Shown: positions 15,385 to 22,777 of the stretch, one piece after another
Numbering within the stretch: position 1 is the stretch's first letter
Layout: each line of letters begins with the position of its first letter
Assembly: GCA_035555315.1 (NCBI GenBank)
Contig: DATMGU010000117.1
Location: forward strand, 1 to 64,000
Reading direction: 5' to 3'
DNA from: DATMGU01 sp035555315
GTDB taxonomy: Bacteria > Pseudomonadota > Alphaproteobacteria > ATCC43930 > CGMCC-115725
DNA length: 64,000 bases
Position numbers and translations under genes: made by a program
The notes under the pieces: generated by a model
Database searches by the model: none
What the model was told of the DNA's origin: nothing
The model's input: only the letters and a program-made list of their open reading frames with translations

Positions 15385-16146
15385 CTATTTCGGCGCCAGG
15401 CGGATGGCGCCGTCCAGGCGGATGCATTCGCCGTTCAGCATCACGTTGTCGATGATGCTGAGCGCCAGCCGCGCGTATTCGTCGGGCGTGCCGAACCGGC
15501 TGGGGAAGGGGATGCTGGCCGCCAGGCTGTCCTGTACCGGCTGCGGCATGCCCAGCAGCATCGGCGTGCCGAACAAGCCCGGGGCGATGGTCATGACGCG
15601 GATGCCGAACCGGGCGAATTCGCGCGCGGCCGGCAAAGCGAGCGCCGCGACGCCGCCCTTGGACGCCGCGTAGGCCGCCTGGCCGATCTGGCCGTCGAAC
15701 GCCGCGACCGAGGCCGTGGAGATGATGACGCCCCGTTCGCCGTCTTCCAGCGCGTCGAGCGACTGCATGGCATGGGCCGCGACCCGCATCACGTTGAAGC
15801 TGCCGATCAGGTTGATGTTGATGACTTTGGCGAAGGCGTCGAGCGCCAGCGGTCCGTCGCGGCCGACGATGCGGGCGGCGGGAGCGATGCCGGCGCAGTT
15901 CACCGCGATTCGCGCGGCACCATGGGCGGCGGAGGCCTCGGCGATGGCGGCTTCGACGCTGGCCGCGCTGGCGACGTCGCAGGCGACGGCGATCCCGCCG
16001 ATCTCGGCGGCGACCGCCTGGGCCGCTGCCAGATTGACATCGAGCAGCGCCACCTTGGCACCGGCCAGCGCCAGCGCCCGCGCCGTGCCGGCACCCAACC
16101 CCGACCCACCACCCGTCACGATCGCCGCCTGACCCGCTACCCGCAT
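15385..16146 (-). CDS. 3-hydroxyacyl-CoA dehydrogenase type-2-like SDR (HSD10-like)
   Basis: A 253-residue NAD-dependent short-chain dehydrogenase. Cofactor motif TGGGSGLGAGTA near the N-terminus, NCAGI, catalytic Ser in TASVAAFDGQIGQ and YAASKGG supply the active site. The tail GTPMLLGMPQPVQDSLAASIPFPSRFG is characteristic of type-2 3-hydroxyacyl-CoA (2-methyl-3-hydroxybutyryl-CoA) dehydrogenases. ATG 16146 has the strong site AGGGGAG and gives the family length; an ATG at 16179 would add 11 residues. It sits near the CoA-transferase genes, suggesting short-chain or branched acyl-CoA use. Confidence 0.85.
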   Translation of the reverse strand: MRVAGQAAIVTGGGSGLGAGTARALALAGAKVALLDVNLAAAQAVAAEIGGIAVACDVASAASVEAAIAEASAAHGAARIAVNCAGIAPAARIVGRDGPLALDAFAKVININLIGSFNVMRVAAHAMQSLDALEDGERGVIISTASVAAFDGQIGQAAYAASKGGVAALALPAAREFARFGIRVMTIAPGLFGTPMLLGMPQPVQDSLAASIPFPSRFGTPDEYARLALSIIDNVMLNGECIRLDGAIRLAPK

Positions 16147-16272
16147 CGCCGCTCTCCCCTTGTTCGTTGTGTCAGCCATAGCAAATCGACGGCGCTTGGC
16201 AAGTTGCGACTATGCGCGTGCGGCGGCATAGTCTCTTCAAGCGGGCCAAAAGACATCGAGGGAGGCTATCCG

Positions 16273-16560
16273 ATGCAGTTCCTGATCGTGGCGCATGACG
16301 GCAAGGATGCCGCGGCGCTGGACCGCCGGTTGGCGGTGCGCGAGGCGCATCTGGCCAATGTCCGGCCGCTGAAGGCGTCGGGTAATATCCTGATCGGCGG
16401 CGCTATTCTCGATGACAACGAGTGCATGGTCGGCTCGGCGGTGATCGTGGATTTCCCCGACCGCGCGGCACTCGACGCCTGGCTCGACAACGATCCCTAT
16501 GTCACCGGCGATGTCTGGCGCCAGATCGAGATCCGGCCGTTCCGGGTGGCGCCGCTGTGA
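16273..16560 (+). CDS. YciI family protein
   Basis: A 95-residue protein with the YciI ferredoxin-like fold signature: MQFLIVAHDG, REAHLANV, GNILIGGAI and DRAALDAWLDNDPYVTGDVW. Members are small dimeric proteins of uncertain function. GAGGGAGG lies 8 nt before the ATG. Confidence 0.85.
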   Translation: MQFLIVAHDGKDAAALDRRLAVREAHLANVRPLKASGNILIGGAILDDNECMVGSAVIVDFPDRAALDAWLDNDPYVTGDVWRQIEIRPFRVAPL

Positions 16561-16704
16561 GGGGGGGCTTGCCCGCGTTGACTCAGGCATGGCCGACCGC
16601 TAATCACCAAGGCAATATATCGCGCGGGTTATGCCGCGTGACGCGATAGAAAACGAAACGGGGAACCCGCCGGGATTTCCCCTCAGCCAGCGAGGCCAAA
16701 GGCC

Positions 16705-17406
16705 GTGAAGAAGGTTTATCCCGACGCCAAATCCGCCTTGGACGGTGTGCTCAAGGACAACATCACCATCCTGTCCGCCGGCTTCGGCCTGTGCGGCGTG
16801 CCGATGGTGCTGATCGATGCGATCCGCGATTCCGGGGTCAAGGGCCTCACCGTCGTGTCGAACAACGCCGGCGTCGATGGTGCCGCCCTCGGCATCCTGT
16901 TGGAGACGCGGCAGATCAAGAAGATGATCTCGTCCTATGTCGGTGAGAACAAGCTGTTCGCCGCGCAATACCTCGCCGGCGAGCTAGAGCTGGAGTTCAA
17001 CCCGCAGGGCACGATGGCGGAGCGCATTCGCGCCGGCGGCGCCGGCATCCCGGCCTTCTTCACCAAGACCGGCGTCGGCACCCTGGTCGCCGAGGGCAAG
17101 GAAGTCCGCGAGTTCAATGGCGAGAAATACGTCATGGAAACCGGACTGACCGGCGACCTTGCGATCGTCCATGCGTGGAAGGGCGATACCGAAGGCAACC
17201 TCATCTATCGCAAGACGGCGCGGAACTTCAACCCGATGATGGCGACCGCCGGTAAGGTGACCGTGGCGCAGGTCGAACATCTGGTTCCAGCCGGCGAGCT
17301 CGATCCCGATCACATCCATACGCCCGGCATCTATGTGCAGCGGATCGTCGAGTTGAAGAATTACGTAAAGCGGATCGAGAAGGCGACGACCCGTCCCCGC
17401 CCATAA
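16705..17406 (+). CDS. scoA: Succinyl-CoA:3-ketoacid CoA-transferase subunit A
   Basis: A 233-residue alpha subunit of a 3-oxoacid CoA-transferase. Typical blocks are SAGFGLCGVP, VVSNNAGVDG, the oxyanion-type segment GNLIYRKTARNFNP and HLVPAGELDPDHIHTPGIYV. With subunit B it moves CoA from succinyl-CoA to acetoacetate, feeding acetoacetyl-CoA into central metabolism. It starts at GTG 16705. Subunit B follows 43 bp downstream. Confidence 0.93.
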   Translation: MKKVYPDAKSALDGVLKDNITILSAGFGLCGVPMVLIDAIRDSGVKGLTVVSNNAGVDGAALGILLETRQIKKMISSYVGENKLFAAQYLAGELELEFNPQGTMAERIRAGGAGIPAFFTKTGVGTLVAEGKEVREFNGEKYVMETGLTGDLAIVHAWKGDTEGNLIYRKTARNFNPMMATAGKVTVAQVEHLVPAGELDPDHIHTPGIYVQRIVELKNYVKRIEKATTRPRP

Positions 17407-17449
17407 CGTCCCGTCCGTCAAATCAGCCTGACCAGAGGAAGAACTAGAC

Positions 17450-18100
17450 ATGCCCTGGACCCGTGAAGATATGGCGCGCCGCGCCGCGCAGGAGATGCGG
17501 GACGGTTTCTACGTCAATCTCGGCATCGGCATCCCGACGCTGGTTTCGAACTACATTCCGGACGGCGTCAACGTCTCGTTGCAAAGCGAGAACGGCATGC
17601 TGGGCATGGGACCGTTCCCTTACGAGGGCGACGAGGACCCCGATCTCATCAATGCCGGCAAGCAGACCGTCACCGAGTTGCCGACCACCAGCTATTTCAG
17701 CAGCGCCGACAGCTTCGCGATGATCCGCGGCGGCCATATCGACCTGTCGATCCTGGGGGCCATGCAGGTCGCCGAGAACGGCGATCTGGCGAATTGGATG
17801 ATCCCCGGCAAGATGGTCAAGGGCATGGGCGGCGCCATGGATCTGGTCGCCGGCGTCAAGCGGGTGGTGGTTCTGATGGAACACACCGCCAAGGATGGCG
17901 AGAAGAAGCTGCTGGAGCGCTGCACCCTGCCGCTGACCGGTGCCGGGGTGGTCGACATGGTGATCACCGAGTTGGGGGTCTTCACCATCGATGCGTCCGG
18001 AATGACCTTGATCGAGACGGCGACCGGGGTTGGCATCGACGAGATCGCGGCCAAGACGGGCGCCCATTACAAGACCGCCGCGGGGCTCAAAGCCGCCTGA
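17450..18100 (+). CDS. scoB: Succinyl-CoA:3-ketoacid CoA-transferase subunit B
   Basis: A 216-residue beta subunit carrying the catalytic glutamate E47 in the SENGMLGMG motif, with NLGIGIPTLVSNY before it and GGHIDLSILGAMQVAENGDLANWMIPGKMVKGMGGAMDL-type blocks in the middle of the protein. It is in an operon with scoA. GAGGAAG lies before the ATG. Together with the phaA/phaB/phaC-like genes at the right end, it suggests active acetoacetyl-CoA and hydroxybutyrate turnover. Confidence 0.93.
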   Translation: MPWTREDMARRAAQEMRDGFYVNLGIGIPTLVSNYIPDGVNVSLQSENGMLGMGPFPYEGDEDPDLINAGKQTVTELPTTSYFSSADSFAMIRGGHIDLSILGAMQVAENGDLANWMIPGKMVKGMGGAMDLVAGVKRVVVLMEHTAKDGEKKLLERCTLPLTGAGVVDMVITELGVFTIDASGMTLIETATGVGIDEIAAKTGAHYKTAAGLKAA

Positions 18101-18122
18101 GTTTCGGTTGCAACTTTAGGCT

Positions 18123-18163
18123 CGGGCATAAAGCCCGGGCTTGCCGAGTTCGGGCTATGCCCG
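18123..18163. repeat. Bulged stem-loop between scoB and the aminotransferase gene
   Basis: CGGGCATA (18123-18130) pairs with TATGCCCG (18156-18163), and GCCCG (18133-18137) with CGGGC (18151-18155). There is no T tract. It is probably an mRNA-end structure or weak terminator for scoAB. Confidence 0.5.
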
Positions 18164-18223
18164 GGCCTGGGCGGCCTTGTCGGCGCCGTGAAACGGCCGC
18201 ATCTCTTTCTTGAAGGCCGTTTC

Positions 18224-19441
18224 ATGTCCATCCCAAAGTCGCCCTTGCCGGCGGGTGCGACCACCCCGGCATTGGATTGGATCGTCGATGCCGCCGTGCG
18301 GCCGTCGATGCTGGCGCTGCCGGCTTCGCGCATCGGCGAGGTCTCGGTGCTGGGCTTCGGCGATCCGGATGTCATCCCGCTGTGGTATGGCGAGGGCGAC
18401 CAGCCGACTCCCGCCTTCATCAACACCGCCGCCAAGGCGGCGCTCGATGCCGGGCAGACCTTCTACACCTACAAGCGCGGCATTCCGGAGCTGCGGGCGG
18501 CGATCGCCGAGTACCAGACGGCGCTGTTCGCCCAGCCGACATCGGTCGAGCGGGTCGTCGTCACCACATCGGGCATGAGCGGCATCATGCTGACCTGCCA
18601 GGCGCTGATCGATCCCGGCGATAATGTGCTGGTGGTGAGCCCGGTCTGGCCGAATATCGGCGCGGCGGTCGAGATCATGGGTGGCGAGCCTCGGCCGGTG
18701 ACCCTGGCACACCACCAGGGCGGCACCTGGTCGCTCGACCTCGACCGGCTGATCGCGGCGGCCGACCGGCGCACCAAGGCGATCTTCGTGAATTCGCCGT
18801 CCAATCCGACCGGCTGGGTGATGAGCCCGGCGGAGGCCGAGGCGCTGCTCGCATTCGCCCGCCAGCGTGGCCTCTACATCATCTCCGACGAGGTCTATAA
18901 CCGGGTGGTCTATGACCGGCCGGCTGCCTCCTCGCTGCTCGACTTCGCCTTGCCCGAGGATCGGGTGGTGGTGGTCAACAGCTTCTCCAAGGCATGGGCG
19001 ATGACCGGCTGGCGGATGGGCTGGCTGACCGTCCCGGCGGAACTCGGGCCGGTCCTCGACAAGCTGGTCGAGTTCAATTTCAGTGGCGTGCCGACCTTCC
19101 TGCAATATGGCGCCGTCGCCGCGATCCGCGAGGGCGAGCCGTTCATCCGCGCCACCGCCGAGCGCTATCATCGCAACCGAGACATCCTGATCGACGGGCT
19201 GCGCCGCTTTGGCCGGGTCACCGTCGCCCGGCCGGACGGCGCCTTCTATGCCTTCATCGCGGTCGACGGGATGACCGACTCGCTGGCCTATGCCAAGGAG
19301 ATCCTGGCGCGGACCCGTGTCGGCCTGGCACCCGGCTCCGCCTTCGGGCCGGGCGGCGAAGGGCATCTCCGCATCTGTTTCGCCAGCGCGCCCGATCGGT
19401 TGACCACGGCGCTGGAACGATTGGCGCCGATGCTGTCGTGA
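18224..19441 (+). CDS. PLP-dependent class I/II aminotransferase
   Basis: A 405-residue fold-type I PLP enzyme with SPSNPTGWV, SDEVYNRVVYD and the PLP-lysine motif NSFSKAWAMTGWRMGW, then a C-terminal substrate-carboxylate Arg in GHLRICFA. The exact amino donor is not evident; such proteins are often annotated as aspartate- or aromatic-type aminotransferases. ATG 18224 has GAAGG upstream; a GTG at 18188 overlaps the intergenic stem-loop region and is less likely. Confidence 0.85.
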   Translation: MSIPKSPLPAGATTPALDWIVDAAVRPSMLALPASRIGEVSVLGFGDPDVIPLWYGEGDQPTPAFINTAAKAALDAGQTFYTYKRGIPELRAAIAEYQTALFAQPTSVERVVVTTSGMSGIMLTCQALIDPGDNVLVVSPVWPNIGAAVEIMGGEPRPVTLAHHQGGTWSLDLDRLIAAADRRTKAIFVNSPSNPTGWVMSPAEAEALLAFARQRGLYIISDEVYNRVVYDRPAASSLLDFALPEDRVVVVNSFSKAWAMTGWRMGWLTVPAELGPVLDKLVEFNFSGVPTFLQYGAVAAIREGEPFIRATAERYHRNRDILIDGLRRFGRVTVARPDGAFYAFIAVDGMTDSLAYAKEILARTRVGLAPGSAFGPGGEGHLRICFASAPDRLTTALERLAPMLS

Positions 19442-19445
19442 GCCT

Positions 19446-19982
19446 CTACCCCAACGGGTATTCCGACACCGCCTCGTAGATCGCACCGGCCTTGGTCGGC
19501 ACGCTCGATACCAGGCTGAACCGGTCGATGGGAAACGGCGGCAGGCGGAACAGGGCGTTCGCCAGGATATACCGTTGCACCGCCGGCATCATGCCGGGTT
19601 TCAGCCGGGCCAGCGTCACATGCGGCGTGAACCGCTGGCCGTCCGGCGGCACGCCCGCCCTGCCGACCGCCTGCGCCACCTTGTCGTGCAGCCGGGTGAG
19701 GTCGATCGTCGGTTCGACCTTCACATGCAGCACGCGCGGCCTGTCGGCGCTGCCGAAACAATCGACGCCCGCCAAGCTCAGCGAAAAACCGGGGCTGCGC
19801 AGCCGGGACAGGCTCGCATCGATATCGCTCGCCAGCGCTTCGTCGACCTCGCCGATGAAGCGCAAGGTCACATGGAAATTACCGGCATCGACCCATTTCG
19901 CCCCCGGCAGCCCAAGACAGAGCGGTTCCAGCCGTAGTTTGATCTCGGGCGGCAGATCGATCCCAACGAACAGCCGGACCAT
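19446..19982 (-). CDS. thpR: RNA 2',3'-cyclic phosphodiesterase (LigT/ThpR)
   Basis: A 178-residue member of the 2H phosphoesterase family. The two catalytic HxTx motifs are present: HVTL at 37-40 and HVTL at 121-124, with FVGIDLPPE at the N-terminus. It hydrolyses 2',3'-cyclic phosphate ends of RNA. It converges on the aminotransferase gene with 4 bp between the stops. Confidence 0.92.
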   Translation of the reverse strand: MVRLFVGIDLPPEIKLRLEPLCLGLPGAKWVDAGNFHVTLRFIGEVDEALASDIDASLSRLRSPGFSLSLAGVDCFGSADRPRVLHVKVEPTIDLTRLHDKVAQAVGRAGVPPDGQRFTPHVTLARLKPGMMPAVQRYILANALFRLPPFPIDRFSLVSSVPTKAGAIYEAVSEYPLG

Positions 19983-20015
19983 GGCACGATACCTCGGTTC
20001 CAGAATTTCGGCGGG

Positions 20016-21062
20016 TCAGGGGCAGGGGTTCTGGAACTCCTTCTGGATCGCCTCGATGCCGGTCAGCACGGCATCGTCCAGCGTCACGTCGAGCGAATCG
20101 ATATCGGTCTTCAGCTGCGCCAATGTCGTCGCCCCGATGATGTTCGAGGTGAGGAACGGCCGGCTGTTGACATAGGCCAAGGCCATCTGCGACGGGTCCA
20201 GCCCGTGCTGGCGGGCCAGCGCCACATAGGCGGCGATCGCCTTTTGGCCTTCCGCGCCGTCATAGCGGGTGAAGCGCTTGAACAGCGTCATGCGCGCGCC
20301 GGCCGGTTTGGCGCCGCCCAGATACTTGCCGCTGAGGAACCCGCCGGCCAGCGGCGAATAGGCGAGCAGCCCGCACTCTTCCCGGATCGCGATCTCGGCG
20401 AGGCCGACCTCGAAGGTTCGGTTCACCAGGCTATAGGCGTTCTGGATGCTGGCCATGCGTGGCCAGCCATGCTGCTCGGACAGCTTCAGGAAGGCCGCCA
20501 TGCCCCAGGGCGTCTCGTTCGAGATGCCGATCGCCCGAATCTTCCCGGCACGGACCAGCCGATCAAGCGCGCGCAGCGTCTCGTCGAGCGGGGCACCCTG
20601 ATCCTCCGTCTCGGCCGGGTGCTGATACCCCAGCACGCCGAATATATTGGTCGGCCGATCCGGCCAGTGCAGTTGATAGAGATCGACGTAATCGGTCTGC
20701 AGCCGCCGCAGGCTGGCCTCCAGCGCTTCCTCCAGATTGGCCGCGTCGAACCGCGCCTTGCCGCCGCGGATATGCCCCATGCCGCGTCCGGCGCCAGCCG
20801 CCTTGGTGGCGATCACGGCCCGGTCGCGGCCGCCGCGAGCGGCGAGCCAAGTGCCGATATATTGCTCGGTCAGACCCTGGGTCTCGCCGCGCGGCGGTAC
20901 CGGGTACATCTCGGCCGTGTCGAGAAAGTTGATGCCGCGTTCCAGCGCGTAATCGATCTGTTGGTGTGCCTCGGCCTCGGTGTTCTGCTCGCCCCAGGTC
21001 ATGGTGCCGAGGCAGAGCTTGCTGACATGGATATCGGTGCGGCCGAGCCGGTTCTTGTGCAT
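20016..21062 (-). CDS. tas: Aldo/keto reductase (Tas-like)
   Basis: A 348-residue NADPH-dependent aldo-keto reductase. It opens with NRLGRTDIHVSKLCLGTMTWGEQNTEAEA, has NFLDTAEMYPVPP with the catalytic Asp and Tyr, DLYQLHWPDR with the catalytic-site His, and AIGISNETPWG. The WGEQNT and YPVPP features are those of E. coli Tas. The physiological substrate is unknown. A tandem repeat array lies between its start and the tesA stop. Confidence 0.88.
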   Translation of the reverse strand: MHKNRLGRTDIHVSKLCLGTMTWGEQNTEAEAHQQIDYALERGINFLDTAEMYPVPPRGETQGLTEQYIGTWLAARGGRDRAVIATKAAGAGRGMGHIRGGKARFDAANLEEALEASLRRLQTDYVDLYQLHWPDRPTNIFGVLGYQHPAETEDQGAPLDETLRALDRLVRAGKIRAIGISNETPWGMAAFLKLSEQHGWPRMASIQNAYSLVNRTFEVGLAEIAIREECGLLAYSPLAGGFLSGKYLGGAKPAGARMTLFKRFTRYDGAEGQKAIAAYVALARQHGLDPSQMALAYVNSRPFLTSNIIGATTLAQLKTDIDSLDVTLDDAVLTGIEAIQKEFQNPCP

Positions 21063-21093
21063 GGGACTTCCTATCGGGCGAGGCGCTGTCGGT

Positions 21094-21170
21094 CGATTGC
21101 TGGGCAGGCCGATTGCTGGGCGGGTCGATTGTCGGGCGGTCGATTGTCGGGCGGTCGATTACCGGGCGGC
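21094..21170. repeat. Tandem repeat, about five 15-16-bp units
   Basis: Units begin at 21094, 21110, 21126, 21141 and 21156 with consensus CGATTGTCGGGCGGT. Units 3 and 4 are identical; the first two are 16 bp and carry CTGGGC in place of TCGGGC. The array lies in the gap between tesA and tas and is a candidate variable-number repeat. Confidence 0.8.
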
Positions 21171-21196
21171 AGAGTGCCGGGCAGGCCGGTTTCAGG

Positions 21197-22003
21197 TCAA
21201 GTCTTAGGCGGCGGTGCTCCAGGGGTAATCGGGGCGGCGCCGGACTTGTCGGCGACGCGCTCGACCAGGCGCCGCGCATCGGGCTCGACACGCTTCACGA
21301 TGACATCGACCCCAGCCGGGTTGGGATGCTCCATATCCGGCTGGTTGAGCTTGGGATCGAGCACCACCCCGTCGAGGAAAAACGGGTAGAGCGGCACGCC
21401 GTATTTGGCGGCCAGCGCCGGGTACATCGCGTCGAACGCGGTCTTGTACTCCGTGCCGAAATTGGTCGGGCCCAGCATGCCGAGCAACAACACCGGCACG
21501 CCCGCCGCCTTGAACTTGGCAAGAATCTTGTCGAGGTTCGCCTTGGTGACCTTCGGATCGATCCCGCGCAGCGCGTCATTGGCGCCGAGTTCGACCAGGG
21601 CGGCGTTGGGTTTGTCGGCCAGCGACCAATCGACCCGGGCGAGACCGCCGGCGGAGGTATCGCCGGAGACCCCTGCATTGACGATCTCGACATCGAGGCC
21701 GTCTCGCCGCAAGGCCGCTTGCAGCCGGGCCGGGAATGCTTCTTCCGGCTGCACCCCATATCCGGCGGTCAGGCTGTCACCCAGCGCCAGCAGCTTGATC
21801 GCCGCCGCCGAAGCCGGCGCAGGGTTGACCGATAGGGTGCCAACGAGCCCCGCGATGATCACGGTCGCGAGCCAGCCGGTAACGCCGCGGGCATATTTGT
21901 TGAAAGGCCGGCGCCACACGCCATATGGCAATCGTCGAAACCGACCGGCAGCCGGGCTGCCGATCGGATACCCGCCTATCGGATAGGGGAAATTTCTGCG
22001 CAT
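21197..22003 (-). CDS. tesA: Arylesterase/lysophospholipase TesA-type SGNH hydrolase
   Basis: A periplasmic SGNH-fold esterase/thioesterase with GDSL block LALGDSLTAGYG (catalytic Ser77), GANDALRG and the C-terminal block HPNPAGVDVIV containing catalytic His. A signal peptide is seen at about residues 30-67 (WLATVIIAGLVGTLS, APASA). From ATG 22003 the N-region is unusually long, and this ATG overlaps the ATG of the divergent ABC gene in one CATG. A GTG at 21919 would give a normal signal peptide and 240 residues, and may be the real start. tesA opposite an ABC ATPase/FtsX pair is the common tesA-ybbA-ybbP arrangement. Confidence 0.85.
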   Translation of the reverse strand: MRRNFPYPIGGYPIGSPAAGRFRRLPYGVWRRPFNKYARGVTGWLATVIIAGLVGTLSVNPAPASAAAIKLLALGDSLTAGYGVQPEEAFPARLQAALRRDGLDVEIVNAGVSGDTSAGGLARVDWSLADKPNAALVELGANDALRGIDPKVTKANLDKILAKFKAAGVPVLLLGMLGPTNFGTEYKTAFDAMYPALAAKYGVPLYPFFLDGVVLDPKLNQPDMEHPNPAGVDVIVKRVEPDARRLVERVADKSGAAPITPGAPPPKT

Positions 22004-22766
22004 GAACCCGGGACCTCCGCCGATGCCGGCATCGGCCGCCAGCCAGCCGATTGTCCGTCTTGAAGATGTGCACCTCAAGCTGGCAAGCGATGCGGGCGAG
22101 GTCAACATCTTGCGCGGTGTCGATCTCGAGGTGGCCGCGGGCGAGACCGTCGGGCTGATCGGCCCCTCCGGCTCGGGCAAGACCACCCTGATGATGGTCA
22201 TGGGCGGGTTGGAACGGCCGAGTTCCGGCCGGGTCCTGATCGCCGGCACCGATTTCACCCGATTGGGCGAAGATGCGCTGGCACGGTTTCGCCGCGATCA
22301 AGTCGGCATCGTGTTCCAGGCGTTTCATCTGGTGCCGACCATGACCGCGCTTGAAAATGTCGCGATTCCGCTGGAATTCGCCGGCCGGCCGGACGCCTTC
22401 GACCAGGCCCGCGCAGGGCTCGAAGCGGTCGGCCTCGGCCACCGGACGACGCATTATCCGGGGCAGCTCTCTGGTGGCGAGCAGCAGCGTGTCGCTCTTG
22501 CACGGGCCTTCGTCGCCGGTCCGAAACTGCTGCTGGCGGATGAGCCGACCGGCAATCTGGACCAGGCGACCGGGCGCAAGATCGTCGATCTGATGCTGGC
22601 GCTGCGCGAAAAATACGGCACGACCCTGGTGCTGATCACCCATGATCCCAGCCTGGCGCAACGCTGCGACCGGGTGATCGAGATGGCCGATGGGCGGATC
22701 GTCGATGCTGATCGGTCCGCGGGCGGCGCGCTGCTCGGTCCGGCGCGCGCCGCGGCCGCTTCTTAG
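22002..22766 (+). CDS. ybbA: ABC transporter ATP-binding protein (LolD/YbbA-like)
   Basis: A 254-residue ATPase with Walker A GPSGSGKT (54-61), Q-loop, signature LSGGEQQRVALARA, Walker B LLLADEPTGNLD and the H-loop LITHDPS. The LADEPTGNLD form is typical of the MacB/LolD class that pairs with FtsX-like permeases. It precedes the permease gene by 11 bp and is divergent from tesA. Confidence 0.92.
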   Translation: MNPGPPPMPASAASQPIVRLEDVHLKLASDAGEVNILRGVDLEVAAGETVGLIGPSGSGKTTLMMVMGGLERPSSGRVLIAGTDFTRLGEDALARFRRDQVGIVFQAFHLVPTMTALENVAIPLEFAGRPDAFDQARAGLEAVGLGHRTTHYPGQLSGGEQQRVALARAFVAGPKLLLADEPTGNLDQATGRKIVDLMLALREKYGTTLVLITHDPSLAQRCDRVIEMADGRIVDADRSAGGALLGPARAAAAS

Positions 22767-22777
22767 GCGCGCCCGCG

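Noticed and set aside
18155..19486. Minus-strand 443-residue frame opposite the aminotransferase
   Set aside because: Composition of a GC-rich shadow; the plus strand carries a full PLP enzyme.
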